Source of the DNA: Hydrogenophilales bacterium 16-61-112
Lineage (GTDB): Bacteria; Pseudomonadota; Gammaproteobacteria; Burkholderiales; Thiobacillaceae
Assembly (NCBI GenBank): GCA_002257045.1
Contig: NCHD01000017.1
Span: 17,433 to 81,432, forward strand
Direction of reading: 5' to 3'
DNA length: 64,000 nt
Shown here: piece by piece, positions 25,316-34,685 of the stretch
How the letters are laid out: the number at the start of each line of letters is the position of its first letter
Position numbering within the stretch: position 1 is the stretch's first letter
Program-made: the position numbers and the translations under genes
The notes under the pieces: model-generated
Seen by the model: only the letters and a program-made list of their open reading frames with translations
Database searches by the model: none
What the model was told of the DNA's origin: nothing

Positions 25316-27518
25316 GCGAGGCGATTTCACGCAGGAGTTCCTTGCGAGCAAGTCAAAAGACCCGAACGGGCCGAGCTTTGACGATCTCTCAACCGGCGAA
25401 AACTCCGTGCTGCAAGAAGCACAGAGAATCCTCGGGCGATGCCTACCTCCAACAGAGCCTGCTGGGCGCGAGACAGGACTCGTGGTTGGCTACGTGCAAA
25501 GTGGCAAGACCATGTCTTTCGAGACAGTCATCTCGCTCGCACGTGACAACAACTACGGCGTGGTTATCGTTTTCGCCGGCACTAAAAACAACCTGCGCGC
25601 GCAATCAGAAGAACGCCTATGCAAGGATCTCGGCATCGACGACGGCGCAAGCTGGCACCATTATTCGAATCCTGCAAAAAGTTCTGCTAGCGAAATCGAA
25701 GACAGAATTCAGGCATGGCGAAAGCGCCCAATGAAGAAAAGGGCCATTCTGATCACCGTGCTCAAGCAAGTCGTCAAACTCGAACACTTGGCAACCGTAC
25801 TAAAGAAGCTTTCTTTGGATAGTGTGCCGGTGCTGATAATCGATGACGAGAGCGACCAAGCCAGTCTGAACACGAACGCCGCAAAAATCCGCTCAAGAAA
25901 AGCTGCCGCAGACGCTAGAAGCACTATCTACGACCGCATCTGTGTCGTTCGCGACACCGTGCCACACCACTCGTTTCTCCAGTACACGGCCACACCCCAA
26001 GCGAACCTGCTGCTCGCCCAAACCGACCTCCTCAATCCATCCTTCGCGGAACTTGTGACGCCTGGCGACGCCTATACCGGCGGCAAGGCTTTTTTTAAGG
26101 AGAACCCGGGCTTGGTTATCGACATCCCAAGTCTAGAGGTACCGAGTTCGACCAACGTAGTTTCTGCTCCACCGAAGAGCCTGCTCGGCGCGCTACGCTA
26201 CTTCCTTTTGGTGGCAGCACAGCACGCCTTAACAATGGAAAGGGGGAAAGACCGCAACCGGTCCATGATGGTCCACCCAGCCATGCTGACTGCATCACAC
26301 AAGGTCTACAAGGCCTGGATGGACAGGTCGCTCAAAACGCTGACTTCCACCATTGAAAAGCAGTACAAAAAAACGCCTGCCGACGCTGAAGCACGCTTTC
26401 AGACCGAATACAACGCTCTGAAAGAAACTTATCCCGATTTGAAATCGCTGCCCGAACTCATCGAGTCGATGGTGGACGAAGTCTTCGACGAAATAAAGTG
26501 TGTGGAAGTAAATGGCACACCCGATGCCGAGAAGAAGGTTAACTGGAAATCGACCCCCTATTGGATTCTCGTGGGTGGCGCCTCTCTTGATCGGGGCTAT
26601 ACAGTGGAAGGCTTAGTCATAACCTACATGCCTAGACCGCTCGGCACCTCGCCAGCAGCAGATACGCTCCAGCAACGCGCTCGATTCTTTGGATACAAGA
26701 GGCCTTACCTCGGACTATGCAGGGTGTTTGTGCAAGACAGCGTTCGGGAAGCGTTTGCCGACTATGTCGACCATGAGGACTTTGTCAGGGCGGCGCTCAT
26801 TAGTAATCGTGGAAAGCCGCTAACAGATTGGCGACGTGATTTTATTTTGGGCGCACTGTTGAAACCTTGCCGCCCCAACGTAATTGGCCTCAGCACCCGC
26901 CGCATTCCAGTTGATGGGTGGCTGGTACCTCGCGCCCTCCAAAGAGATGACGTTGCCGCCGAATTCAACAGGGAACTCCTGACCAATACAGTTGGGAATT
27001 GGAAAGGACGCTTCGGCCCTGCTGTGAATGCAGCGGAGTTTCCGCAGTTCAAAGGTTCGAAGGACGCCTCGCCAAACTTTGTACTCGAGGCAATCCCGCT
27101 GCGCGTAATTCTCGAAGATTTCCTGCTCAAAGTTCAGGTACGAGATCCCTCCGACGCAGAAAAGCACAGCGCCATTCTCATCGCCATGGCCGAACTATTG
27201 CGCGAGGATGAAAGCCTTAAGACAGATGTCTTCTTGATGAACAACCTTGATGCCCAATACCGCACACGCGACGCTGGTCGAGGTTTTCCTGCCGGACATC
27301 GGAATGCGCCTATTAACGAATACTTCAGTAACAGTGCCGATACCGTAAACGATAAAAACTTCATGTCAGCAGAGCGCGTGTCGCTGCAACTGCGACGCTT
27401 CAATCTCGGTACGGCGACGCGAGACAAAAGTTCAGCGGACATCCGAAGCGTTACATGGTTTGCTGTGAATGTACCTAGCGCGCTAAGCAAGCACCTTCAC
27501 ATCGAGGGGCGGAGTTGA
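25257..27518 (+). CDS. Z1-domain P-loop ATPase of a restriction system
   Basis: 753 residues. Helicase-like motifs are present: Walker A GYVQSGKT (78-85), Walker B VLIIDDESDQAS (192-203), QYTATPQANLLL, a sensor-like GGASLDRGYTVEG, and DTLQQRARFFGYKRP resembling motif VI. This pattern identifies the Z1 (PF10593) family, an ATPase often beside MORC-like proteins and endonucleases. The ATG at 25257 is preferred, since longer frames would lie inside the upstream gene; even so, the start overlaps it by 59 bases. It probably couples ATP hydrolysis to DNA translocation or remodelling before cleavage. Confidence 0.88.
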   Translation: MTTSVTILSKIKPPLRWEPKRGDFTQEFLASKSKDPNGPSFDDLSTGENSVLQEAQRILGRCLPPTEPAGRETGLVVGYVQSGKTMSFETVISLARDNNYGVVIVFAGTKNNLRAQSEERLCKDLGIDDGASWHHYSNPAKSSASEIEDRIQAWRKRPMKKRAILITVLKQVVKLEHLATVLKKLSLDSVPVLIIDDESDQASLNTNAAKIRSRKAAADARSTIYDRICVVRDTVPHHSFLQYTATPQANLLLAQTDLLNPSFAELVTPGDAYTGGKAFFKENPGLVIDIPSLEVPSSTNVVSAPPKSLLGALRYFLLVAAQHALTMERGKDRNRSMMVHPAMLTASHKVYKAWMDRSLKTLTSTIEKQYKKTPADAEARFQTEYNALKETYPDLKSLPELIESMVDEVFDEIKCVEVNGTPDAEKKVNWKSTPYWILVGGASLDRGYTVEGLVITYMPRPLGTSPAADTLQQRARFFGYKRPYLGLCRVFVQDSVREAFADYVDHEDFVRAALISNRGKPLTDWRRDFILGALLKPCRPNVIGLSTRRIPVDGWLVPRALQRDDVAAEFNRELLTNTVGNWKGRFGPAVNAAEFPQFKGSKDASPNFVLEAIPLRVILEDFLLKVQVRDPSDAEKHSAILIAMAELLREDESLKTDVFLMNNLDAQYRTRDAGRGFPAGHRNAPINEYFSNSADTVNDKNFMSAERVSLQLRRFNLGTATRDKSSADIRSVTWFAVNVPSALSKHLHIEGRS

Positions 27519-27520
27519 CA

Positions 27521-28501
27521 GTGAACAGTATTATTTCTTCTTTCCTTGATCTGCCCACCGCAGTTTCTTCCGCAGAGTTCAAAGCAATACCTTTGAGCAC
27601 AAGGCGTAAGGACTTTCTCGCCAAGAACGATGACGGCGCGCCCATATTCTTGCTTCACGACTCAAGCATCGCTAAATACAGTCCAAGTATCAGCTTTCGC
27701 CACCTCTCAGCCCAGTTTCACGCCACATGCCACATTCGGACGGATGAGATTGACCTAGAAGACCAGTTCTGTCTCGTGTGGTGTGACGCATCGGAACCGG
27801 AGTTGCATGAACTTTTTGTCCGATGCGTCGGTGCAGCCATTGAAGAACTCCCCACCGAAAGTGGCACAAGGGAACTCGAATCCTGCATTTCACAGTTACA
27901 AGATCTATTCCGCGCATTGTCTCTACCCAGCAGCTGGGAGGTCTCCGGGCTCTGGGCTGAGTTGTTTGTCATTTTGAAAAGTGGGAACCCTGCACACGCA
28001 GTGAGCCTCTGGCAGGAAGACCAATACGACAGGTTTGACTTCTCAAACACAGCTATGCACCTTGAGGTCAAATCTACAATTCGTGCTCTTCGAGCGCATG
28101 AGTTTGCGTTAGAGCAACTTCAGTCACCAGCAGCAGGCACCGGTTTTGTGGCGTCTCTGATGTTGCAACCTCTCACCGGGGGAGTCGGTGTACTGGATAT
28201 TGCACAAGAAATTGAAGCAGCCATATCTGAAACTCCTGGTCTGAAGCAGAAACTCTGGAAGAACATAGCTAAGGCTTTAGGCACTGATTTTTCGGACAAA
28301 CTCGATAAACGTTTTGACCCAACGTTCGCAGAAAAAAGCTTGGCGGTGTACTTGATGAGCGATATCCCGAGGCCTGATACACCTTCAGACCCAAGAGTCA
28401 CAGCACTTCGATTTCTCTCGGATTTGACTACGGTTTCTTCTTCGCTAACTGGTACGCCAGCTATAACACTGGCCTACGCCTTCTCAAACGCGTTGAGTTG
28501 A
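27521..28501 (+). CDS. PD-(D/E)XK motif endonuclease-like protein
   Basis: 326 residues from GTG at 27521, which has GGAG six bases upstream; a TTG at 27515 overlapping the previous stop is the alternative. The nuclease core shows GLWAELFVI (an early Glu), then YDRFDFSN and MHLEVKSTIR, giving D173, E182 and K184. The motif order fits the PD-(D/E)XK motif family (PF14390) that accompanies Z1 genes. It is the most likely cleavage subunit of the system. It is the last gene of the operon; the right inverted repeat begins 18 bp after its stop. Confidence 0.85.
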   Translation: MNSIISSFLDLPTAVSSAEFKAIPLSTRRKDFLAKNDDGAPIFLLHDSSIAKYSPSISFRHLSAQFHATCHIRTDEIDLEDQFCLVWCDASEPELHELFVRCVGAAIEELPTESGTRELESCISQLQDLFRALSLPSSWEVSGLWAELFVILKSGNPAHAVSLWQEDQYDRFDFSNTAMHLEVKSTIRALRAHEFALEQLQSPAAGTGFVASLMLQPLTGGVGVLDIAQEIEAAISETPGLKQKLWKNIAKALGTDFSDKLDKRFDPTFAEKSLAVYLMSDIPRPDTPSDPRVTALRFLSDLTTVSSSLTGTPAITLAYAFSNALS

Positions 28502-28519
28502 CTTCAATGTTTTAGGTTG

Positions 28520-28544
28520 CCCCCGGCCAACAGTCAGCCGTTCT
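28520..28544 (-). repeat. Right 25-bp inverted repeat of the restriction island
   Basis: The mirror of 22107-22131, beginning with CCCCCGGCCAA. It lies 18 bp after the last island gene and about 93 bp before the AddA-like start. No matching direct repeat was found just outside the two copies. Confidence 0.7.
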
Positions 28545-28637
28545 ACGAAGCACTCCACTTCACGACAAACCTCAGCCGCTCCAGCCACATGGACAATCCC
28601 AACTCAACATAGCCTGGCCACCCCACACCCCCGACTC

Positions 28638-31600
28638 ATGCCAAGCCCCCTCGACACCGCCACCGCCCTCTCCCCCGCCCACTCAGCGGTGGTGGAAGCC
28701 TGTGCCGGCAGCGGCAAAACCTGGCTGCTGGTCTCGCGCATGATCCGTCTGTTGCTGGCGGGGGCTGAGCCTTCGAGCCTGCTGGCGATTACGTTTACCC
28801 GCAAGGCGGCGCAGGAAATGACCGACCGGTTGCACACCTGGCTGCGGCTGCTGGCGCTGGAAGACGACGCGACGGTGCGCGACTTTCTGCGCCAGCGCGC
28901 CGTGCCGGAAAGCGAGATCGACGCGCTGCTGCCGCGCGCGCGCGGGCTGCTGGAAACAGTGCTGACGGCGCGGCCGGGGCCGACGGTGACGACCTTCCAC
29001 GGCTGGTTTCTCGATCTGCTGAAACGCGCGCCGATGGAGTTTGGGGTGCCGTGGGGCGCGCCGCTGCTGGAGCGCCCCAGCCAGCTGGAGAGCGAGGTGC
29101 GCGACCGGCTGCTGGCGCAGTGTGCTGCGGCGCCGGCGTCACCCAATGGTGTGGCTTTGCTGGCACTGCTGGACGCCATCGGCGAACACAATCTGCAGGC
29201 GCTGCTGACGAATTTTTTGCAGGCGCGAGGGGAGTGGTGGGCGGTTACAGCAGGCCAGTCCGATCCGGTGGCGTACGCGCTGGAACAGTTGCGCCCTGGC
29301 CTGCATCCCGATCTGGAACACGACCCGGTGGCGGCTTTCTGGACGGATGCCTCAATGGGGGCACTTGTCACACGCGTGGCGCTGGGACTGGAAAAAGGCA
29401 GCGAGGCCGAATTCAGGAACAGCACAGCGATCCAGCAGGCGCTGGCAGCGACGGATTTCGACGGCTTGCGCGGGCTGATCCTGACAAAAAAAGGCGCGCG
29501 TCGGGCAAAAAAAGCCAACGCCCCCACGCTGAAAGCCATGGGCGCAGAAGCCGATACGTTTCTGCGCGATTACGACGCGCTGGAAATCGCGTTCGAGACC
29601 ATTGCCGCAATCCAGACCGACCAGCGCATCTGGGCCCTCAACCGCCACGGCCTGCAGCTCGGCCACGCGCTGCTCACGGCGTATCAGGAGGCCAAGGCGC
29701 AGCAGGGTGTGATCGATTTTGCCGATGCCGAGTGGGAGGGCTGCCGGCTGCTTGCCAGCGAGGAACATGCGCCGGGTCTGGCGCTGAAACTCGACGCGCG
29801 CTACCGCCATCTGCTGCTCGACGAGTTCCAGGACACCAATCCGCTGCAGTGGCAGGCGCTCTCCACCTGGCTGACGGCGGCGCGCGAGGCCGACAGCGAC
29901 ATGACGGTGTTCATGGTGGGCGACCCCAAGCAGGCGATCTACCGTTTTCGCCGCGGCGAGGCGCGCGTGTTCACTGCCGCGGCGGAATTTTTGCACACGC
30001 ATTTCAACGCGCCGCTGTTCAGCACCCACATGACGCGGCGACTGTCGCCTGCGGTGGTGCAGGCGCTCAACCCGGTGTTTGCCGACATGGCGGGGTTCGA
30101 GCCGCACAGCCACGCGCCCGAAAACGCAACCCGCCCCGGCGCGCTGCGCTGCCTGCCGATCAGCATGGAAAAGACCGATGCCGTGGCGACAGCTGCCTTG
30201 CGCAATCCGCTCACCACCCCGCTCGAAGAAGCCGCCGACCGCGCCGTGCATGTCGAGGCCGCCCGCTTTGCCGCCGTGTTGCGCGACGACATCCTCGGTC
30301 GCTGGGGCGTGACGGACAAACAGCGCACGCACCCTGCCCGCCCCGGCGACGTGATGGCGCTGGTGACCAAGCGCACCCATCTGGCGCTGTACGAGCGCGA
30401 ACTGAACAAGGCGGGCATTCCCTTCATCACCTCGCGGCGCGGCGGCCTGCTGCACGCGCTGGAGGCACAGGACCTGATCGCGCTGCTGGAAACCCTGCTG
30501 CTGCCGCACGCCGGGCTCAAACTGGCGCATGCACTGAAAAGCCCACTGTTCGGCTGCAGCGACGACGACCTGCTGCGCCTGTTTAGTGTGCAGGTCAGCG
30601 GAGTGCAGCCCGGCGTCACGCCTCGCGGCTGGGCGCGGCTGATCCAGTTGGCGGCAGACACGGACTGCCCGCCCACCCTCGCCCGTGCCGCGCGCCTGCT
30701 CGACGGCTGGCGCGCGCAACTCGGCGCGCTGCCGGTGCACGATCTGCTCGACCGCATCTATTTCGAAGGCGACCTGGAAGCGCGTTACGCCGCTGCGGCG
30801 CCCGCAGCGATGCGCCCGCAGATCGCCGCCAACCTGCGCGCCTTCATGCAGCTGGCGCTGACGCAGGACGCCGGGCGCTACCCGACGCTGGCCGGCTTTA
30901 TCCGCGAGCTGGCATCGTTGATCGACGACAGCGACGCCGCGCCGGGCGAGGGGCTGGCAGCGGACGGCACAAACGCGGTGCGCCTGCTGACCATTCATGG
31001 CTCCAAGGGGCTGGAAGCGCCGATTGTCTGGCTGCTCGGCGGCAGCGACCATCCGCGGTCCGACAATTACGCGGTGCTGGCGCCGTGGCCACCAACGGCG
31101 GCGCGACCCGAGCATTTTTCCCTGTTCGGCAAACTCGACGAGCGCGGCGCCTGGCGCGAACGCTGGTTTGCCGAAGAAGCCGAGCTGGCGCAGCGCGAAT
31201 CCGACAACCTGCTGTACGTGGCGCTGACCCGCGCCGAGCAGGGCCTGATCGTCAGCGGCGATGCGACGAAAAACGCCTGGCTGCAGCGCGTCGATGCGGC
31301 GTGGCAGGACAGCAATTTGCCGGCTGATCTGCCGCCTGCCGCCGCCCCCGATGCGCGATTACCACCCGCCACGCCGCTGCGCATGACGGCTCCGGCCATC
31401 GGCCAGCGGCTGGCGCCAGTCGCCGCTCACCCCTCCGCGACCAGCGGCGAGCTGTTTCATGCCTGCCTCGAAGTGCACGCGCCGGCCGGCATTCATGCCG
31501 TTCTGGGGATCGCGGGCCTCACCGGCACGCCGCGCGACCTGCCCGCGTTAGCGCAGCGACTCAAACTTGCGACAGAACTGGCGGGGATCGAAAACGCTGC

Positions 31601-31934
31601 TCGCGCCCTGTTGGCGCAGCCGCATCTGGCGCGGTTTTTCGACCCTGCGCAGTTTCGCCGCGCACACAACGAGCTGGAATTGCTTGATGCCGGCGGGCAG
31701 GCGCAGCGGCTTGACCGCGTGGTGGAATTCGACGAGGCAATCTGGCTGCTCGATTACAAAACCGGCGCGGACGACTGTAGCGCCAGTGAAACACGTCTGA
31801 TCGAGCGCCACCGACCGCAGTTGGACGGTTATCGCAGCCTGCTCGCCACGATTTATCCCGACCGCCCCATCCACGCCGCCCTGCTGCTGGCCGATGGCCG
31901 GCTGGTTGCCATCCCTCCGGAGACTGTTCTGTGA
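28638..31934 (+). CDS. AddA-like UvrD/RecB helicase-nuclease
   Basis: 1098 residues. SF1 helicase motifs include ACAGSGKTWLLV (21-32), AITFTRKAAQEM, TTFHGWFLDLL, LLLDEFQDTNPLQW and FMVGDPKQAIYRFRRG. Motif VI is in NLLYVALTRAEQGL. The C-terminal RecB-type nuclease domain holds LDRVVEFDEAIWLLDYKTG. AddA unwinds and degrades DNA ends for recombination and limits foreign DNA. It normally works with AddB, which is usually encoded just upstream; here that place is occupied by the restriction island and no addB is in the window. Its stop overlaps the next gene (GTGA). Confidence 0.92.
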   Translation: MPSPLDTATALSPAHSAVVEACAGSGKTWLLVSRMIRLLLAGAEPSSLLAITFTRKAAQEMTDRLHTWLRLLALEDDATVRDFLRQRAVPESEIDALLPRARGLLETVLTARPGPTVTTFHGWFLDLLKRAPMEFGVPWGAPLLERPSQLESEVRDRLLAQCAAAPASPNGVALLALLDAIGEHNLQALLTNFLQARGEWWAVTAGQSDPVAYALEQLRPGLHPDLEHDPVAAFWTDASMGALVTRVALGLEKGSEAEFRNSTAIQQALAATDFDGLRGLILTKKGARRAKKANAPTLKAMGAEADTFLRDYDALEIAFETIAAIQTDQRIWALNRHGLQLGHALLTAYQEAKAQQGVIDFADAEWEGCRLLASEEHAPGLALKLDARYRHLLLDEFQDTNPLQWQALSTWLTAAREADSDMTVFMVGDPKQAIYRFRRGEARVFTAAAEFLHTHFNAPLFSTHMTRRLSPAVVQALNPVFADMAGFEPHSHAPENATRPGALRCLPISMEKTDAVATAALRNPLTTPLEEAADRAVHVEAARFAAVLRDDILGRWGVTDKQRTHPARPGDVMALVTKRTHLALYERELNKAGIPFITSRRGGLLHALEAQDLIALLETLLLPHAGLKLAHALKSPLFGCSDDDLLRLFSVQVSGVQPGVTPRGWARLIQLAADTDCPPTLARAARLLDGWRAQLGALPVHDLLDRIYFEGDLEARYAAAAPAAMRPQIAANLRAFMQLALTQDAGRYPTLAGFIRELASLIDDSDAAPGEGLAADGTNAVRLLTIHGSKGLEAPIVWLLGGSDHPRSDNYAVLAPWPPTAARPEHFSLFGKLDERGAWRERWFAEEAELAQRESDNLLYVALTRAEQGLIVSGDATKNAWLQRVDAAWQDSNLPADLPPAAAPDARLPPATPLRMTAPAIGQRLAPVAAHPSATSGELFHACLEVHAPAGIHAVLGIAGLTGTPRDLPALAQRLKLATELAGIENAARALLAQPHLARFFDPAQFRRAHNELELLDAGGQAQRLDRVVEFDEAIWLLDYKTGADDCSASETRLIERHRPQLDGYRSLLATIYPDRPIHAALLLADGRLVAIPPETVL

Positions 31935-32530
31935 TCAATAAACCCTATTCCGAATCCTGCGAACAAAACCGCGAACCGATCCTGGCCGTATTGCGCGAAG
32001 CCTTTGCCGACCGCCGCCGGCTGCTCGAAATCGGCAGCGGCACCGGCCAGCACGCCGTGTATTTCGCGCCCGAGCTGCCGCAACTGGTGTGGCAGACCGC
32101 CGATGTGCGGGCATACCATCCCGGCATTCATGCCTGGCTGGATGAGGCCGCACTGCCCAACGTGCTGCCGCCGCTGGAACTCGACGTCAACCAGACGCAT
32201 TGGCACAGCGGCCGCTACGACGCGGTGTTTTCGGCCAACACCCTGCACATCATGGGCTGGCCCGAGGTTGTCCGGTTTTTTGCGGGCGTGGGCAACGTGC
32301 TGGAGCCGGGCGGCGTGCTGGTGGTGTATGGGCCGTTCAATTACAACGGTCAGTTCACCTCGGACAGCAACGCGCGCTTCGACGCCTGGCTGAAGGCGCG
32401 CGACCCCGCGTCCGGCGTGCGCGACTTCGAGGCGGTCGACGCGCTGGCGCGCGCGCAGGGTCTGGTGCTGCAACGCGATCTCGCAATGCCGGCGAACAAT
32501 CGCAGCCTGGTGTGGCTGCGGGCGGGTTGA
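31931..32530 (+). CDS. DUF938 family SAM-dependent methyltransferase-like protein
   Basis: 199 residues from a GTG overlapping the AddA-like stop. The SAM-binding loop is LLEIGSGTGQHAVYFA near residues 31-46, followed by DAVFSANTLHIMGW and GGVLVVYGPFNYNG. The DUF938 family has a class I methyltransferase fold and no established substrate. Translational coupling to the upstream gene suggests the same transcript but not a shared function. Confidence 0.88.
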   Translation: MINKPYSESCEQNREPILAVLREAFADRRRLLEIGSGTGQHAVYFAPELPQLVWQTADVRAYHPGIHAWLDEAALPNVLPPLELDVNQTHWHSGRYDAVFSANTLHIMGWPEVVRFFAGVGNVLEPGGVLVVYGPFNYNGQFTSDSNARFDAWLKARDPASGVRDFEAVDALARAQGLVLQRDLAMPANNRSLVWLRAG

Positions 32531-32636
32531 TACAGGCAGTGCGTATCCGGGCAGGCTCCGCACGAAAATCCGCAATTTCAGCTTCTGCTTATAAATGGCT
32601 TTGCTATAACAAAAACTCCTGAGACCGGGAGTCGTC

Positions 32637-32987
32637 ATGCGCATCGCCGAACTGATCCAACGCTGGAAGAAAAAAGCTCCGTCCAACACGCTGGTGCGGA
32701 CCTACACTGCCAGCCTGCCCCTGCGTGATGCGGCGCGCATCGAGGCCTTGCACCTGATGTATCCCGACTGCACCGAGTCGCAACTGATGGCCGACCTGAT
32801 CCACGCCGCACTCGACGAACTGGAAGTCGCCATGCCCTACGTCCCCGGTCAGCGCGTCATCGCCGAAGACGATTACGGCGACCCGATCTACGAAGACCTC
32901 GGCCCGACGCCGCAGTTTTATTCGCTGTCGCACGAAATCCTGCGCAAACTCACCCTGGCGCAGTCCGGCCCGCGCGTGTCGGATTAA
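32637..32987 (+). CDS. Conserved hypothetical protein, 116 residues
   Basis: A small acidic, soluble protein, with GAGACCGGGAG upstream as a ribosome site. Relatives occur widely in gammaproteobacteria and betaproteobacteria and are sometimes labelled as pilus-related, a name I cannot support from the sequence. It has a helical first half (RDAARIEALHLMYPDCTESQ) and a C-terminal segment PYVPGQRVIAEDDYGDPIYE. It stands alone between DUF938 and a small membrane protein. Confidence 0.7.
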   Translation: MRIAELIQRWKKKAPSNTLVRTYTASLPLRDAARIEALHLMYPDCTESQLMADLIHAALDELEVAMPYVPGQRVIAEDDYGDPIYEDLGPTPQFYSLSHEILRKLTLAQSGPRVSD

Positions 32988-33111
32988 TTTACAGCCCGCA
33001 CCGTGCAGAAGCCATGAAATCAAGACAAGTCATTGTATTTAATCAAGTAAAATGACATGGAATGCTTATTGCTATAACACCAAAACAAAAAACCACTATA
33101 AGCGGAATATC

Positions 33112-33348
33112 ATGTACCTCGGACCTGCGATTCTTTTCGGCCTGTTTTCAAGCCTGTATTACGTGCCCGGCTTTCTCGACACGCCACTGGGGCTGCTCAC
33201 CACGCGCCAGTTCATTTCACAATTGCTGTTTGCCATCTTCGGTCTGATTGCGCTGGCCTCGCTGGCCCGCTCCATCGAGTTCGATCCCGTGTGGCCGTGG
33301 CGACCCGAGTTCCGCAAACGGCTCAATGCCTTGCTGGGCCGCACCTGA
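33112..33348 (+). CDS. Small membrane protein, 78 residues
   Basis: The ATG at 33112 has AGCGGA upstream; the frame is open further upstream, but that part is AT-rich and uncharacteristic. Two hydrophobic segments (residues 3-20 and 32-50) suggest two membrane passes with a basic C-terminal tail (RPEFRKRLNALLGRT). No known family recognised. The AT-rich stretch 33010-33110 probably contains its promoter. Confidence 0.6.
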   Translation: MYLGPAILFGLFSSLYYVPGFLDTPLGLLTTRQFISQLLFAIFGLIALASLARSIEFDPVWPWRPEFRKRLNALLGRT

Positions 33349-33450
33349 TTGCTGCGGCGCGGGCTGGCCTCCCTTCAAATGACAGCCTGCGCACATGAAG
33401 CGGGCAGGAACCCGGCATAAAATGGCGGCTTTCTTTCCCGCCCAGTCGCC

Positions 33451-34683
33451 ATGCCTGTCAATCTCTCCGCCCCCGATTCCGCTTCCCTGTTGCCCATTGC
33501 CGGCGTGCGCCTCGGCATTGCGTCTGCCGGCATCAAAAAGCCCGGCCGCCGCGACCTCACCCTGATCGAGCTTGCAGCGGGCACACGCGTCGCCGGCGTG
33601 TTCACCCAGAACCGCTTTTGCGCCGCGCCGGTCACGCTGTGCCGCCAGCACCTGGCCGAGACCACGCAGGGTATCCGCGCGCTCGTCATCAACACCGGCA
33701 ACGCCAACGCAGGCACCGGCGAAGAAGGCCTGCGCCGGGCGCAGCAAACCTGCGAAGCGGTCGCCGCGATCATGCAGTGTGCGCCCGAACAGGTGCTGCC
33801 GTTTTCCACCGGGGTGATCCTCGAGCCGCTGCCGATCGACAAGATCCTGCCCGCGCTGCCCGCCGCGCAGGCCGACCTCGCGCCAAGGCAGTGGGGCGAA
33901 GCGGCCCACGCCATCATGACCACCGACATCGTCGCCAAGGGCGCATCGCGGCAAGCGCTGGTCGGCGGCAAGACCATTACCGTCACCGGCATCGCCAAAG
34001 GCTCCGGCATGATTCACCCCAACATGGCGACCATGCTCGGCTACGTGGCGACCGACGCCGCGATCGCCCCCGGCCTGATGCAGCAGTTGGTGAAAGAAGT
34101 GGCCGACGTGTCGTTCAACTGCGTGACGGTGGACGGCGACACCTCGACCAACGACAGCTTCATCCTGATCGCCACCGGCCAGGCCGGCAACGCTGAAATC
34201 GCCGACACCGCCAGCGCCGACTACGCCGCGCTGAAAGCCGCCCTCGACGCCGTTTCGATCGAACTCGCGCAGGCGATGGCGCGCGACGGCGAAGGCGCCA
34301 CCAAGTTCATGACCATCGCGGTAGAAGGCGGGCGCGACCACGCAGAATGCAAGCAGATTGCCTACGCCATCGCGCGCTCACCGCTGGTGAAAACCGCCTT
34401 CTTCGCCAGCGACCCCAACCTCGGACGCATCCTCGCCGCCATCGGCTACGCCGGCGTCGGCGACCTCGACGTCAACACCCTGCAGCTTTATCTGGGCGAC
34501 GTGTTGGTGGCAGAAAAAGGCGGTCGCGCCGCCAGCTACACCGAAGCGCAGGGCGCAGCGGTGATGAAGGCAGCAGAAATCACGGTGCGCGTGGTGCTCA
34601 ATCGCGGCACGGTAAATGCCACGGTATGGACCTGCGATTTTTCCTACGATTACGTGAAGATCAACGCCGAATACCGTTCTTAG
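33451..34683 (+). CDS. argJ: Bifunctional glutamate N-acetyltransferase/ornithine acetyltransferase
   Basis: 410 residues. ArgJ is made as a precursor and cleaves itself at the ATML site, seen here in [13 protein letters not shown] near residue 191, giving the catalytic Thr at the new N-terminus. Conserved [23 protein letters not shown] and [14 protein letters not shown] are present. It recycles acetyl groups in cytosolic arginine biosynthesis. No other arg gene is adjacent. It is followed directly by a damaged NYN gene. Confidence 0.97.
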   Translation: MPVNLSAPDSASLLPIAGVRLGIASAGIKKPGRRDLTLIELAAGTRVAGVFTQNRFCAAPVTLCRQHLAETTQGIRALVINTGNANAGTGEEGLRRAQQTCEAVAAIMQCAPEQVLPFSTGVILEPLPIDKILPALPAAQADLAPRQWGEAAHAIMTTDIVAKGASRQALVGGKTITVTGIAKGSGMIHPNMATMLGYVATDAAIAPGLMQQLVKEVADVSFNCVTVDGDTSTNDSFILIATGQAGNAEIADTASADYAALKAALDAVSIELAQAMARDGEGATKFMTIAVEGGRDHAECKQIAYAIARSPLVKTAFFASDPNLGRILAAIGYAGVGDLDVNTLQLYLGDVLVAEKGGRAASYTEAQGAAVMKAAEITVRVVLNRGTVNATVWTCDFSYDYVKINAEYRS

Positions 34684-34685
34684 AC

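Larger units (their letters stand above)
22107..28544. mobile_element. Restriction-modification island bounded by inverted repeats
   Basis: A 6.4-kb segment between mpl and the AddA-like gene holds four plus-strand genes that overlap or nearly overlap: 5mC methyltransferase, MORC-like ATPase, Z1 ATPase and PD-(D/E)XK protein. Its base composition and codon use are less G+C-biased than its neighbours. 25-bp imperfect inverted repeats mark both ends. There is no integrase, transposase or tRNA. Acquisition by transfer is inference from composition, function and boundaries. Confidence 0.6.

Noticed and set aside
29352..31115. 587-codon open frame antisense to the AddA-like gene
   Set aside because: It lacks domain similarity, and all helicase and nuclease motifs are on the plus strand.
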